10,544 nt of DNA from Bacillota bacterium (GTDB taxonomy: Bacteria > Bacillota > Bacilli > Paenibacillales > Paenibacillaceae). The notes beneath the pieces were generated by a model. The model saw only the letters and a program-made list of their open reading frames with translations. It did no database searches and was not told where the DNA came from. Where the stretch lies: NCBI GenBank assembly GCA_023433615.1, contig JAEZCJ010000182.1:1-10544 (forward strand). The letters are read 5' to 3'. Positions 1-5,968 of this stretch are shown here, one piece after another. Position numbers and translations under genes: made by a program. Position 1 is the stretch's first letter. Every line of letters starts with the position of its first letter.

Positions 1-81
1 GGGGATCGCGAGAGCCGCAAAAGCCTTGTAAACACTGAATTTGACGGCTTTGAGAACAATTTGTGAACTCTCTGTGGAACA

Positions 82-110
82 TTGACAAATAGGGACTGCA
101 ACTTTATATT
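82..110 (+). promoter_or_regulatory. sigma-A-type promoter of the cta operon
   Basis: A perfect TTGACA (-35) at 82-87 is separated by 17 nt from TATATT (-10) at 105-110. This is a near-consensus vegetative promoter pointing toward ctaC. Transcription would start around 116-118, which leaves a leader of about 130 nt before the ctaC start codon at 250. No competing promoter of this quality is visible between here and ctaC, so it probably drives the whole ctaCDEFG operon. The role is inferred from spacing and consensus only. Confidence 0.72.
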
Positions 111-127
111 TAATAAAGTGATCGAGA

Positions 128-143
128 TGTGCGATTTCGCACA
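128..143 (+). promoter_or_regulatory. perfect inverted repeat at the start of the cta leader
   Basis: TGTGCG (128-133) and CGCACA (138-143) form a perfect 6-bp inverted repeat around ATTT, followed by GTTTT. It lies about 10-25 nt downstream of the expected transcription start. Two readings fit. In RNA it is a small hairpin with a short U-run, so it could be a weak terminator or attenuator. In DNA it is a TGTGC-N6-GCACA palindrome of the general shape bound by CRP/FNR-family regulators, in a position where a bound protein would repress. It is not an exact match to the Bacillus FNR site. Confidence 0.4.
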
Positions 144-161
144 GTTTTCATGGGTAAGAAA

Positions 162-224
162 CGCAGTTTGCCGCCTGCCACGCCACATAAAAGAGCGAAT
201 TATGTCTCTACATAGGCAACTGTG
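162..224 (+). promoter_or_regulatory. structured 5' leader of ctaC (nested stem)
   Basis: An outer stem pairs 162-172 (core CAGTTTGCC at 164-172) with 215-224 (core GGCAACTG at 215-222), with one bulged T at 169 and one G-U pair at 163/223. Inside it, ACATAA (185-190) pairs with TTATGT (200-205) around a 9-nt loop. The outer stem ends about 15 nt before the GCGGGG ribosome binding site of ctaC. The fold could influence ctaC translation or mRNA stability. I do not recognise it as any named riboswitch class, and the pairing was found by eye without an energy calculation. Confidence 0.35.
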
Positions 225-249
225 AAAACGTACAAAGCGGGGTTGATGA

Positions 250-1353
250 ATGATGAAACGGTGGCACATGTACAAGCGTCTCTTGCCTCTACTGGCAGGA
301 CTCGCATTGCTTCTGTCTGCTTGCGGACGAGCGGATCTATCGACATTGAATCCGCAAGGCCCGGTAGCGAAGGGGCAATACGATCTGATGGTTTTGTCGA
401 TTATTATCATGACACTCGTGGTCGTAGTCGTATTTGTAATCTCAATCTACGTCTTGATCCGATTCCGTCGCCGTCCCGGCGACAACAAGATTCCTAAGCA
501 AGTCGAAGGCAACCACAAGCTGGAGATCATCTGGACGGTCATTCCGATCGTGCTCCTCATCGTGTTGTGCGTGCCTACCGTATCGAGCGTATTCGCGCTT
601 GCAAAGGATTACAGCAAGGACGAAGATGCAGTCGTGGTGAAAGTTACCTCGCACCAATACTGGTGGGAGTTCGAGTATCCGGAGTACGGCATTAAGACCG
701 CACAGGAGCTTGTCGTTCCGGAAGGCACGATCATCGCGATCGAGGCGAAGACGGCCGACGTGCTGCACTCGTTCTGGATTCCTGCACTAGCAGGCAAGAT
801 CGACACGAACCCGGGCGGCAACGTAAACCGGATGTACTTCGAGACGCCGAACAACTCGGGAATCTACCTCGGCAAGTGCGCAGAGCTCTGCGGACCGTCG
901 CACGCCCTGATGGATTTCAAGGTGAAAGTCGTGGACGACACATCCTTCGAGAACTGGATTAACGCTACCAAGGCGCCGGCTGTGCTGCCTGAAGACCCGG
1001 CCATTGCCGAGAAGTTCAAGAATGAATGTCTGACTTGCCACGCGGTTGGCGAGATGGGCGGACCGGCTTATCCGAACCTGACCGGCATCGGCGACCGCGA
1101 GACGATCGCGGGCATCCTGGTCAATACGGATAACCCGCAGTACAAGAATGAGGGCTCCACTTACGACAACCTTTATAATTGGATCAAGGATCCTCAGGCT
1201 ATCAAGCCGGGCAACGGCATGCCGAAGGTTGAACTGACCGAGCAGGAGCTCGAAGGCATCTCCCGTTACCTAGCTGACTATAAGCTGAACTACGAGACGG
1301 AAGAGCTCTTGAAGAACGACGCTACAACCGATTCGGAAGAATCGAACAAATAA
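250..1353 (+). CDS. ctaC: cytochrome c oxidase subunit II, caa3 type (CuA plus cytochrome c)
   Basis: This subunit accepts electrons from cytochrome c and passes them to the catalytic subunit. The 367-aa protein begins with a lipoprotein signal whose lipobox LSAC puts the lipidated cysteine at residue 25. Two membrane segments follow (about 48-70 and 93-116), then an outward-facing cupredoxin domain. Expected CuA ligands are present: H173, C210, E212, C214, H218 and M221, with the aromatic QYWW motif at 136-139. A C-terminal cytochrome c domain carries CLTCH (heme attachment C260/C263, ligand H264) and probable axial M324 in GNGMP. That fusion defines caa3 oxidases. ATG 250 is chosen because GCGGGG ends 7 nt upstream; ATG 253 is possible. 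It is the first gene of the operon, 24 nt before ctaD. Confidence 0.96.
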   Translation: MMKRWHMYKRLLPLLAGLALLLSACGRADLSTLNPQGPVAKGQYDLMVLSIIIMTLVVVVVFVISIYVLIRFRRRPGDNKIPKQVEGNHKLEIIWTVIPIVLLIVLCVPTVSSVFALAKDYSKDEDAVVVKVTSHQYWWEFEYPEYGIKTAQELVVPEGTIIAIEAKTADVLHSFWIPALAGKIDTNPGGNVNRMYFETPNNSGIYLGKCAELCGPSHALMDFKVKVVDDTSFENWINATKAPAVLPEDPAIAEKFKNECLTCHAVGEMGGPAYPNLTGIGDRETIAGILVNTDNPQYKNEGSTYDNLYNWIKDPQAIKPGNGMPKVELTEQELEGISRYLADYKLNYETEELLKNDATTDSEESNK

Positions 1354-1377
1354 CGGAGATTGAAGGAGGAACCTCAC

Positions 1378-3225
1378 TTGGCTCACGGACACGAGGTGAA
1401 ACGGTATCGCGGCCTCATGGATTGGCTGACGACCGTTGACCATAAGAAAATCGGGATCCTGTACCTGATCTCCGGCGGCTTCTTCTTCCTGATCGGCGGC
1501 TTAGAAGCGCTGTTGATTCGGGTGCAGCTCTGGAAACCGATGAATGACTTTGTAAGTGCGGATACATTCAATGAATTGATTACGATGCACGGCACGACAA
1601 TGATCTTCTTGGCAGCGATGCCGATGATCTTCGCGCTCATGAACGCGATCGTACCGCTCCAGATCGGCGCGCGGGACGTTGCATTCCCGTTCGTCAATGC
1701 GCTGGGCTTCTGGACGTTCTTCTTCGGCGGCGTGCTGCTGAATGTCAGCTGGTTCGCAGGCGGTGCGCCTGACGCAGGCTGGACATCTTACGTGCCGCTG
1801 GCAAATACGAAATACAGCGACGGCCATGGCGTGGATTACTACGTTATCGGCTTGCAGATCGCCGGTATCGGTACGCTGGTAGGCGGCATCAACTTCCTGG
1901 TCACGATCATCAACATGCGTGCACCAGGCATGAGCTTCATGCGGATGCCGATGTTCACGTGGGCATCGTTCATTACGTCGACCCTGATCTTGTTCGCATT
2001 CCCTGCGCTTGCGGTCGGTCTTGTCGCATTGATGTTCGACCGCGTATTCGATGGCAATTTCTTCGACCCGAGCAGCGGCGGCAACGCCGTCCTGTGGGAG
2101 CATATCTTCTGGATCTTTGGTCATCCTGAAGTATACATCTTGATCATTCCGGCATTCGGCATCATCTCCGAGGTTGTCAGCACGTTCTCGCGCAAGCGTC
2201 TGTTCGGCTACAGCTCGATGGTGTTCGCAACCATTCTGATCGGCTTCCTCGGCTTCATGGTATGGGCGCACCATATGTTCACGACGGGCCTCGGTCCGAT
2301 CGCGAACTCGTTGTTCTCGATTGCCACGATGCTGATCGCCATTCCGACCGGTATCAAGATTTTCAACTGGTTGTTCACGCTCTGGGGCGGCTCGATTCGC
2401 TTCACCGCAGCCAATCTGTTCGCAATCGGCTTCATCCCGACCTTCGTGCTCGGCGGCGTTACCGGGGTCATGCTGGCATCGGCTCCTGCCGATTACCAGT
2501 ACCATGATACGTACTTCGTCGTTGCGCATTTCCACTACGTTATCGTAGGCGGACTGATTCTGGGTATCTTCGCCGGCCTGCACTACTGGTGGCCAAAGAT
2601 GTTCGGCCGCGTCCTGAACGAAGGACTTGCGAAGCTGACGTTCTGGACGTTCTTCATCGGGTTCCACCTGACGTTCTTCGTCCAGCATTTCCTTGGGCTG
2701 CTCGGCATGCCGCGCCGGATCTTCACCTATCTCGACGGTCTCGGCTTCAACGAGATGAACTTGATCAGTACGGTCGGCGCGTTCCTGATGGGCGTCGGTA
2801 CGATCATCTTTATCCTTAACATCATCGTTACCGCAGCTAAGCCGAAGAATGCCGCTGCAGATCCATGGGAAGACGGACGTACGCTGGAATGGACGATCCC
2901 GTCCCCTGCACCTGAATATAACTTCGCTCAGACTCCGCTCGTTCGCGGATATGATGCCTACTGGAAAGAGAAGATGGACGGCAATAAGAGCATGACTTAT
3001 GCCGAGCCCCTCGGTCCGATTCATATGCCTTCGCCATCGATCCTGCCATTCATGATGTCGCTTGGCCTGTTTATCGCCGGCTTCGGCTTCATGTATCACA
3101 ATTGGATCTTGGTCGGCGTAGGTATGGCCATGACATTCGGCTGCATGTTCCTGCGTTCCGTCTATGACGATCACGGCTTCCACATCGAGCCGGACGAACT
3201 GCATGACAAGGGGGTAAAAGCATGA
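1378..3225 (+). CDS. ctaD: cytochrome c oxidase subunit I (heme a/a3-CuB catalytic subunit)
   Basis: This is the catalytic, proton-pumping subunit that reduces O2 to water in the cytoplasmic membrane. The start is taken as TTG 1378 because AAGGAGG (1363-1369) sits 8 nt before it, giving 615 aa; an in-frame TTG at 1360 would place the ribosome binding site inside the gene. In this numbering, heme a ligands are H71 (MHGT) and H386. CuB ligands are H249 (in GHPEVY), H298 and H299 (WAHHM), and heme a3 is bound by H384. Y253 is the cross-linked tyrosine. E251, K327, D100 and N107 occupy D- and K-channel positions. At least 12 hydrophobic segments are followed by a C-terminal extension with two further hydrophobic stretches (about 554-592), as in Bacillus enzymes. 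Its stop overlaps the ctaE start (ATGA). Confidence 0.97.
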   Translation: MAHGHEVKRYRGLMDWLTTVDHKKIGILYLISGGFFFLIGGLEALLIRVQLWKPMNDFVSADTFNELITMHGTTMIFLAAMPMIFALMNAIVPLQIGARDVAFPFVNALGFWTFFFGGVLLNVSWFAGGAPDAGWTSYVPLANTKYSDGHGVDYYVIGLQIAGIGTLVGGINFLVTIINMRAPGMSFMRMPMFTWASFITSTLILFAFPALAVGLVALMFDRVFDGNFFDPSSGGNAVLWEHIFWIFGHPEVYILIIPAFGIISEVVSTFSRKRLFGYSSMVFATILIGFLGFMVWAHHMFTTGLGPIANSLFSIATMLIAIPTGIKIFNWLFTLWGGSIRFTAANLFAIGFIPTFVLGGVTGVMLASAPADYQYHDTYFVVAHFHYVIVGGLILGIFAGLHYWWPKMFGRVLNEGLAKLTFWTFFIGFHLTFFVQHFLGLLGMPRRIFTYLDGLGFNEMNLISTVGAFLMGVGTIIFILNIIVTAAKPKNAAADPWEDGRTLEWTIPSPAPEYNFAQTPLVRGYDAYWKEKMDGNKSMTYAEPLGPIHMPSPSILPFMMSLGLFIAGFGFMYHNWILVGVGMAMTFGCMFLRSVYDDHGFHIEPDELHDKGVKA

Positions 3226-3839
3226 GCGCACATTCGCATGTAGACGGCCAATTGCCGCACGAGCCGGAGAAGGCAACTCTCGAAGGCCGCAATAAAGTGC
3301 TCGGCTTCTGGCTCTTCCTTGGCGGCGAGACGGTCCTGTTCGGAACGTTGTTCTCGGCATTCCTGGCACTCCGCCATCAAGTATTGAGCGGTCCGGCCCC
3401 GCAAGAGCTGTTCCAGCTCTCGCTGGTCGCGATTGCCACGCTGATCCTGCTTACTTCGAGCTTGACGAGCGTCATGGCAATCCAAGCGATGCACCGCAAT
3501 CAGGTGAAGCCGATGCTCAATTGGCTGATCATTACGGTACTTCTGGGTCTCGCCTTCTTGATTCTCGAGATCTACGAGTTCAATCACTACGCGCATGAAG
3601 GCCATCAATTCACGACAAGCGCATTCAGCACGGCGTTCTATACGCTAGTCGGCTTCCATGGCGGCCACGTCGCATTCGGTATTCTCTGGATCTCGATCCT
3701 GATTGCACAGGTCTACAAAAAAGGGCTGACGGTTGTAACGGCGCCGAAGGTGTATGTAGCCGGCATGTACTGGCACTTCATCGACGTCGTATGGGTATTC
3801 ATCTTCACGGTCGTCTACCTGATGGGAAAGGTGGGCTAA
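3222..3839 (+). CDS. ctaE: cytochrome c oxidase subunit III
   Basis: This structural subunit of the heme-copper oxidase supports stability and sustained proton pumping; it carries no redox centre. The 205-aa protein has five predicted membrane helices (about 27-50, 66-88, 98-117, 137-164, 182-202), the count usual for Bacillus-type subunit III rather than the seven of mitochondria. Family motifs are visible: FHGGHV at 145-150 and WHFIDVVWVF at 184-193. ATG 3222 overlaps the ctaD stop by 4 nt, and a purine-rich AAGGGGG lies about 7 nt upstream, which suggests translational coupling. The gene ends 3 nt before ctaF. Confidence 0.95.
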   Translation: MSAHSHVDGQLPHEPEKATLEGRNKVLGFWLFLGGETVLFGTLFSAFLALRHQVLSGPAPQELFQLSLVAIATLILLTSSLTSVMAIQAMHRNQVKPMLNWLIITVLLGLAFLILEIYEFNHYAHEGHQFTTSAFSTAFYTLVGFHGGHVAFGILWISILIAQVYKKGLTVVTAPKVYVAGMYWHFIDVVWVFIFTVVYLMGKVG

Positions 3840-3842
3840 CGC

Positions 3843-4160
3843 ATGTCCGGGAATCACTCTGCTGTTGAAGAGACGAAGAAGCGCCACAAGCACGAGGGAC
3901 CGCAGAAGCATGTCATATCGTTCATCTTCTCGCTCGTCTTAACGCTTATCGCATTTGCCGTCGTGATGTCAGGCGACGTCAACAAGGATTTCATCTACAT
4001 CCTGCTGATGGTTATGGCAGTCGGGCAAGTGATCATTCAGATGGCATTCTGGATGCACATGAAGGATCGCGGACATCTGTTCCCGATTATCGGTATTCTT
4101 GGCGGTTCCGTCATCGTGTTCACGATGGTTATCATGGCCGAATATTGGGCATGGTGGTAA
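3843..4160 (+). CDS. ctaF: cytochrome c oxidase subunit IV (CtaF)
   Basis: This small accessory membrane subunit belongs to the bacterial caa3/aa3 quinol and cytochrome oxidases (COX4_pro family). The 105-aa protein has a charged, histidine-rich N-terminus of about 24 residues. Three membrane helices follow (about 25-43, 49-69, 79-100), with the family motif FWMHM at 69-73 at the end of helix 2. ATG 3843 lies 3 nt after the ctaE stop, and AAAGGTGGG provides a ribosome binding site that overlaps the end of ctaE. Length and helix count are normal. It carries no cofactor ligands and presumably helps assemble or stabilise the complex, as in related Bacillus enzymes. Confidence 0.93.
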   Translation: MSGNHSAVEETKKRHKHEGPQKHVISFIFSLVLTLIAFAVVMSGDVNKDFIYILLMVMAVGQVIIQMAFWMHMKDRGHLFPIIGILGGSVIVFTMVIMAEYWAWW

Positions 4161-4186
4161 GGAAAGTCTAGCACGATTGCGAATTG

Positions 4187-4220
4187 AAGAGAGGCCGGTC
4201 GCGACTGCACCGCCTCTCTT
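4187..4220 (+). terminator. hairpin between ctaF and ctaG (partial terminator or attenuator)
   Basis: AAGAGAGGC (4187-4195) pairs perfectly with GCCTCTCTT (4212-4220). The stem continues with GGT (4197-4199) against ACC (4209-4211), leaving C4196 bulged and a 9-nt loop. The 3' side runs into TGTCGCATTTT, a poor U-tract, so full termination is unlikely. A partial terminator or a processing/stability hairpin that lowers ctaG relative to ctaCDEF is plausible. ctaG still has its own strong AGGAGG downstream. Confidence 0.5.
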
Positions 4221-4249
4221 TGTCGCATTTTAGAGTAGGAGGAATAAGG

Positions 4250-5149
4250 TTGAAAGGATTAGAGATTTTCAGCTTCCAAGAACTATGGAGCCCCTTCTTC
4301 TTGTTCGTCATGGTGCTGCTCGGAATCGGCTATTATTATCTGATCGGACCGTGGCGGCTGAAGCATGCTCCGGAAGAGGCGCGGCCGACCAAGTTCAAGC
4401 AGGCACTAGTCGTGGCGGGATTGCTATTGTTCTACTTGTCCCAAGGCGGGCCGCTGGAACTGATGGGGCACTTAAGCTTCACCTTCCATATGGTGAATAT
4501 GTCGTTATCGTACCTCATCGTTCCGCCGATCATGCTACTCGGTATCCCGGCTTTCGTCTGGCGTAAGGTGTTCGCGTCGGCACGGTGGCGCAGCCTGCAA
4601 TGGGCAACGCATCCGTTCCTGGCGTTGATCGGCTTCAATATGTTGTTCTCCATCTATCACGTTCCGATGGTGCATGACTACGTCATGACGCATTATGCCG
4701 TTCATATTGTCTATTATGCGGTGATGCTGCTCGCCTCGTTCCTGATGTGGTGGCAGATCGTCTCCCCAGTGCCGGAGTGGAAGCAAATGGCGGATGTGCG
4801 CAAGATGGGGTATATTTTCGCTAACGGCGTTTTGTTGACGCCTGCTTGCGCACTGATCATTTTCTCCGGTGCGCCGCTCTATAACGTCTATACCGATCCG
4901 ACGGTATGGGCTACAGCGATGGGCTATTGCGTAACGGGCGACCCGATGAAGCTGCTGACGCTCGTAGAGGGTCCTACAGCCTTCAGCTTGATGAATCCGT
5001 TGGAAGACCAACAAGCCGGCGGCATCATCATGAAGCTCGTACAGGAAGTCATGTACGGCGCGATTCTGGCCTATGTGTTCAATCAATGGTATCGTAGGGA
5101 GCACAAGGATGACGAGCTTCCCCCGAACGCCGAACCGAGTCGGCTGTGA
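4250..5149 (+). CDS. ctaG: caa3 oxidase assembly factor CtaG (seven-TM type)
   Basis: This is the Bacillus-type CtaG, a membrane protein needed to form active caa3 oxidase, probably by supplying copper. It is unrelated to the Cox11-type proteins that share the name. Start TTG 4250 is chosen because AGGAGG (4237-4242) lies 7 nt upstream; it gives 299 aa, close to the B. subtilis protein. An upstream in-frame TTG at 4184 would run through the intergenic hairpin. About seven hydrophobic helices are visible (near 12-33, 50-68, 79-103, 122-140, 150-171, 186-206, 258-278). Histidines lie at 74, 80, 121, 137, 142, 148 and 152, some probably metal-binding by family analogy. The tail is short and hydrophilic. 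It is the last gene of the cta operon. Confidence 0.93.
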   Translation: MKGLEIFSFQELWSPFFLFVMVLLGIGYYYLIGPWRLKHAPEEARPTKFKQALVVAGLLLFYLSQGGPLELMGHLSFTFHMVNMSLSYLIVPPIMLLGIPAFVWRKVFASARWRSLQWATHPFLALIGFNMLFSIYHVPMVHDYVMTHYAVHIVYYAVMLLASFLMWWQIVSPVPEWKQMADVRKMGYIFANGVLLTPACALIIFSGAPLYNVYTDPTVWATAMGYCVTGDPMKLLTLVEGPTAFSLMNPLEDQQAGGIIMKLVQEVMYGAILAYVFNQWYRREHKDDELPPNAEPSRL

Positions 5150-5180
5150 TTGCGAAGTAGTATGATAGGATGATTAGAAG

Positions 5181-5220
5181 AGGGTGTCCCAAGTCATTGT
5201 AAGATGACTGAGGACACCCT
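5181..5220 (+). terminator. terminator-like hairpin after ctaG
   Basis: AGGGTGTCC (5181-5189) pairs with GGACACCCT (5212-5220), and an inner stem AGTCAT (5192-5197) pairs with ATGACT (5204-5209) around a 6-nt loop. The resulting hairpin has 15 base pairs with a small internal loop. The tail TATTTGTCCTTT is only moderately U-rich. Its position 31 nt after the ctaG stop makes it the natural end of the cta operon. Confidence 0.72.
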
Positions 5221-5385
5221 TATTTGTCCTTTAAGCGCTGAAGCAAGGGTGCTGCAACTGAACTTGAATGCCTATTACCCTGGTACTGTGAGGGCATCCG
5301 CTGTAAGTAGGCAATTCCGAACTCCCTCGCTTGTCTTAGCCTCTAGGTCGATCAAGAAACTAACTTAGATCCAGGTACAGTCTGT
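5221..5385. other. intergenic stretch with no recognised feature
   Basis: I see no credible coding region, promoter or repeat here. Stops are frequent in the forward frames and no ribosome binding site precedes a sustained frame. It separates the cta terminator from the repeat array that begins near 5386. Confidence 0.5.
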
Positions 5386-5388
5386 AGA

Positions 5389-5641
5389 CGCATAGTGCGA
5401 AAAACCGCAGTCGTTCGGTCCAACCGTACCAACCCGCCGAACGAGTGCGAAAAACCGCATTCGTTCGATCCAAACGTACCAATCCCGCCCAACGAATGTG
5501 AATAACCGCACTCGTTCGTTCCAGCCGTGCCTATCCCGCCGAACGAGTGCCAAAAACCGAACTCGTTCGGTCCAGCCGAACCAAACCCGCCGAACGAGTG
5601 CGAAAAACCGCATTCTTTCGGTCCAGAAATAGGGTGCGAGC
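5389..5641. repeat. tandem 51-bp hairpin repeat array, about five copies
   Basis: Copies start at about 5389 (degenerate left arm), 5438, 5489, 5540 and 5591. The last four are spaced exactly 51 bp; the first unit is one base shorter in its spacer. Each unit has a 12-nt left arm (best form CGAACGAGTGCG), a 6-nt loop (AAAAAC, AATAAC in one copy), a 12-nt right arm (best form CGCACTCGTTCG), then a spacer of about 21 nt resembling GTCCAGCCGTACCAATCCCGC. Copy 2 pairs all 12 positions with a single G-T. The others carry one to three mismatches. The last copy loses spacer similarity after GTCCAG. The transcript would be a row of stem-loops. Function is unknown; a minus-strand reading frame across it is judged spurious. 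Confidence 0.85.
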
Positions 5642-5664
5642 ATGACTGGTTAGGCGGGTTTGGA

Positions 5665-5870
5665 AAGCAGAAAACTGCCCAATAGCGGGAGAGTGGTGTC
5701 AGACGCATAATGTATAGCAAAAATGCTATTTTTTAGCCGAGGAGTGGTACCGGTGGGTGAAATGAATAGCAATAAAGCTACCCAGTCGACCTGGAATGCT
5801 TATCGCAGGCGGAATGAACTGCAAAAATGCCATTCACCAGCAGGTGCCGAGAGGCCCTTTATTCCATTTG
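5665..5870. repeat. second, diverged series of hairpin-headed units, 49-52-bp spacing
   Basis: Four small hairpins recur at regular distances. They are GCAG-AAAA-CTGC (5667-5678), ATAGCA-AAAA-TGCTAT (5714-5729), TAGC-AATAAA-GCTA (5767-5780) and GCA-AAAA-TGC (5821-5830). Centres are spaced about 49, 52 and 52 bp. Similarity extends past the hairpins: the first two units share a TAGC...GAGTGGT stretch (12 of 15 positions), the second and third share GGAATGAA-like ends, and GCAAAAATGC occurs exactly in the second and fourth. Period and A-rich loops resemble the adjacent 51-bp array, so this may be an older part of it. Alignment was by eye. Confidence 0.5.
5714..5734 (+). terminator. small hairpin with T-run inside the repeat region
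   Basis: ATAGCA (5714-5719) and TGCTAT (5724-5729) form a 6-bp stem with an AAAA loop, followed by five Ts. The shape is that of a minimal intrinsic terminator on the + strand, although the AT-rich stem makes it weak. No gene ends nearby, so any role would be to block read-through toward the ABC operon. It is also one unit of the diverged repeat series. Confidence 0.35.
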
Positions 5871-5892
5871 GAGAATTATAGAAGATTAGGTG

Positions 5893-5922
5893 TTGACATT
5901 GCATATGCACACCATGTATAGT
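5893..5922 (+). promoter_or_regulatory. sigma-A-type promoter of the ABC transporter operon
   Basis: TTGACA at 5893-5898 and TATAGT at 5917-5922 are separated by 18 nt, with TG directly before the -10. Transcription would begin near 5929, about 40 nt before the TTG start of the first gene. The -10 and start site lie inside the inverted repeat at 5915-5948, so a protein bound there would block RNA polymerase. Confidence 0.7.
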
Positions 5923-5948
5923 GTGTATAAAGATATACACAGTATACA
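5915..5948. promoter_or_regulatory. 34-bp inverted-repeat operator over the -10 box, probable GntR site
   Basis: The left arm TGTATAGTGTGTATA (5915-5929) and the right arm TATACACAGTATACA (5934-5948) are reverse complements at 14 of 15 positions, separated by AAGA. The repeat covers the -10 box and expected start site. The operon's second gene encodes a YtrA-type GntR regulator, a group that commonly autorepresses. Its halves resemble, but do not equal, the AGTGTA/TACACT halves I recall for B. subtilis YtrA. Binding is inferred. Confidence 0.72.
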
Positions 5949-5968
5949 GAGTTGAGGCGGTGAGGAAT

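Noticed and set aside
1..66. Possible C-terminal tail of an upstream gene (open in frame 1 until TGA at 64-66)
   Set aside because: Only about 21 codons are visible and they match nothing I recognise; the end of an upstream gene cannot be shown from this.
222..497. Small + strand frame overlapping the ctaC start
   Set aside because: It overlaps the lipoprotein signal and first helix of ctaC in another frame and has no ribosome binding site.
1501..3369. Long minus-strand open frame opposite ctaD
   Set aside because: It is the antisense shadow of ctaD and early ctaE, whose catalytic residues are intact; the translated product is rich in charged residues with no recognisable domain.
5389..5641. 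CRISPR array
   Set aside because: Spacers between the palindromic parts are near-identical from unit to unit, and no cas gene is present.
5352..5720. Minus-strand frame of about 122 codons with a 17-residue repeat across the hairpin array
   Set aside because: Its openness follows from the 51-bp (3 x 17) period in a repeat lacking stops; a second minus-strand frame is also open. The one-base deletion in the first unit breaks the peptide repeat, and the TTG start has no ribosome binding site.
5921..5968. N-terminal extension of the first ABC permease starting at GTG 5921
   Set aside because: It would begin inside the -10 box and operator, upstream of the expected transcript start, and has no ribosome binding site.
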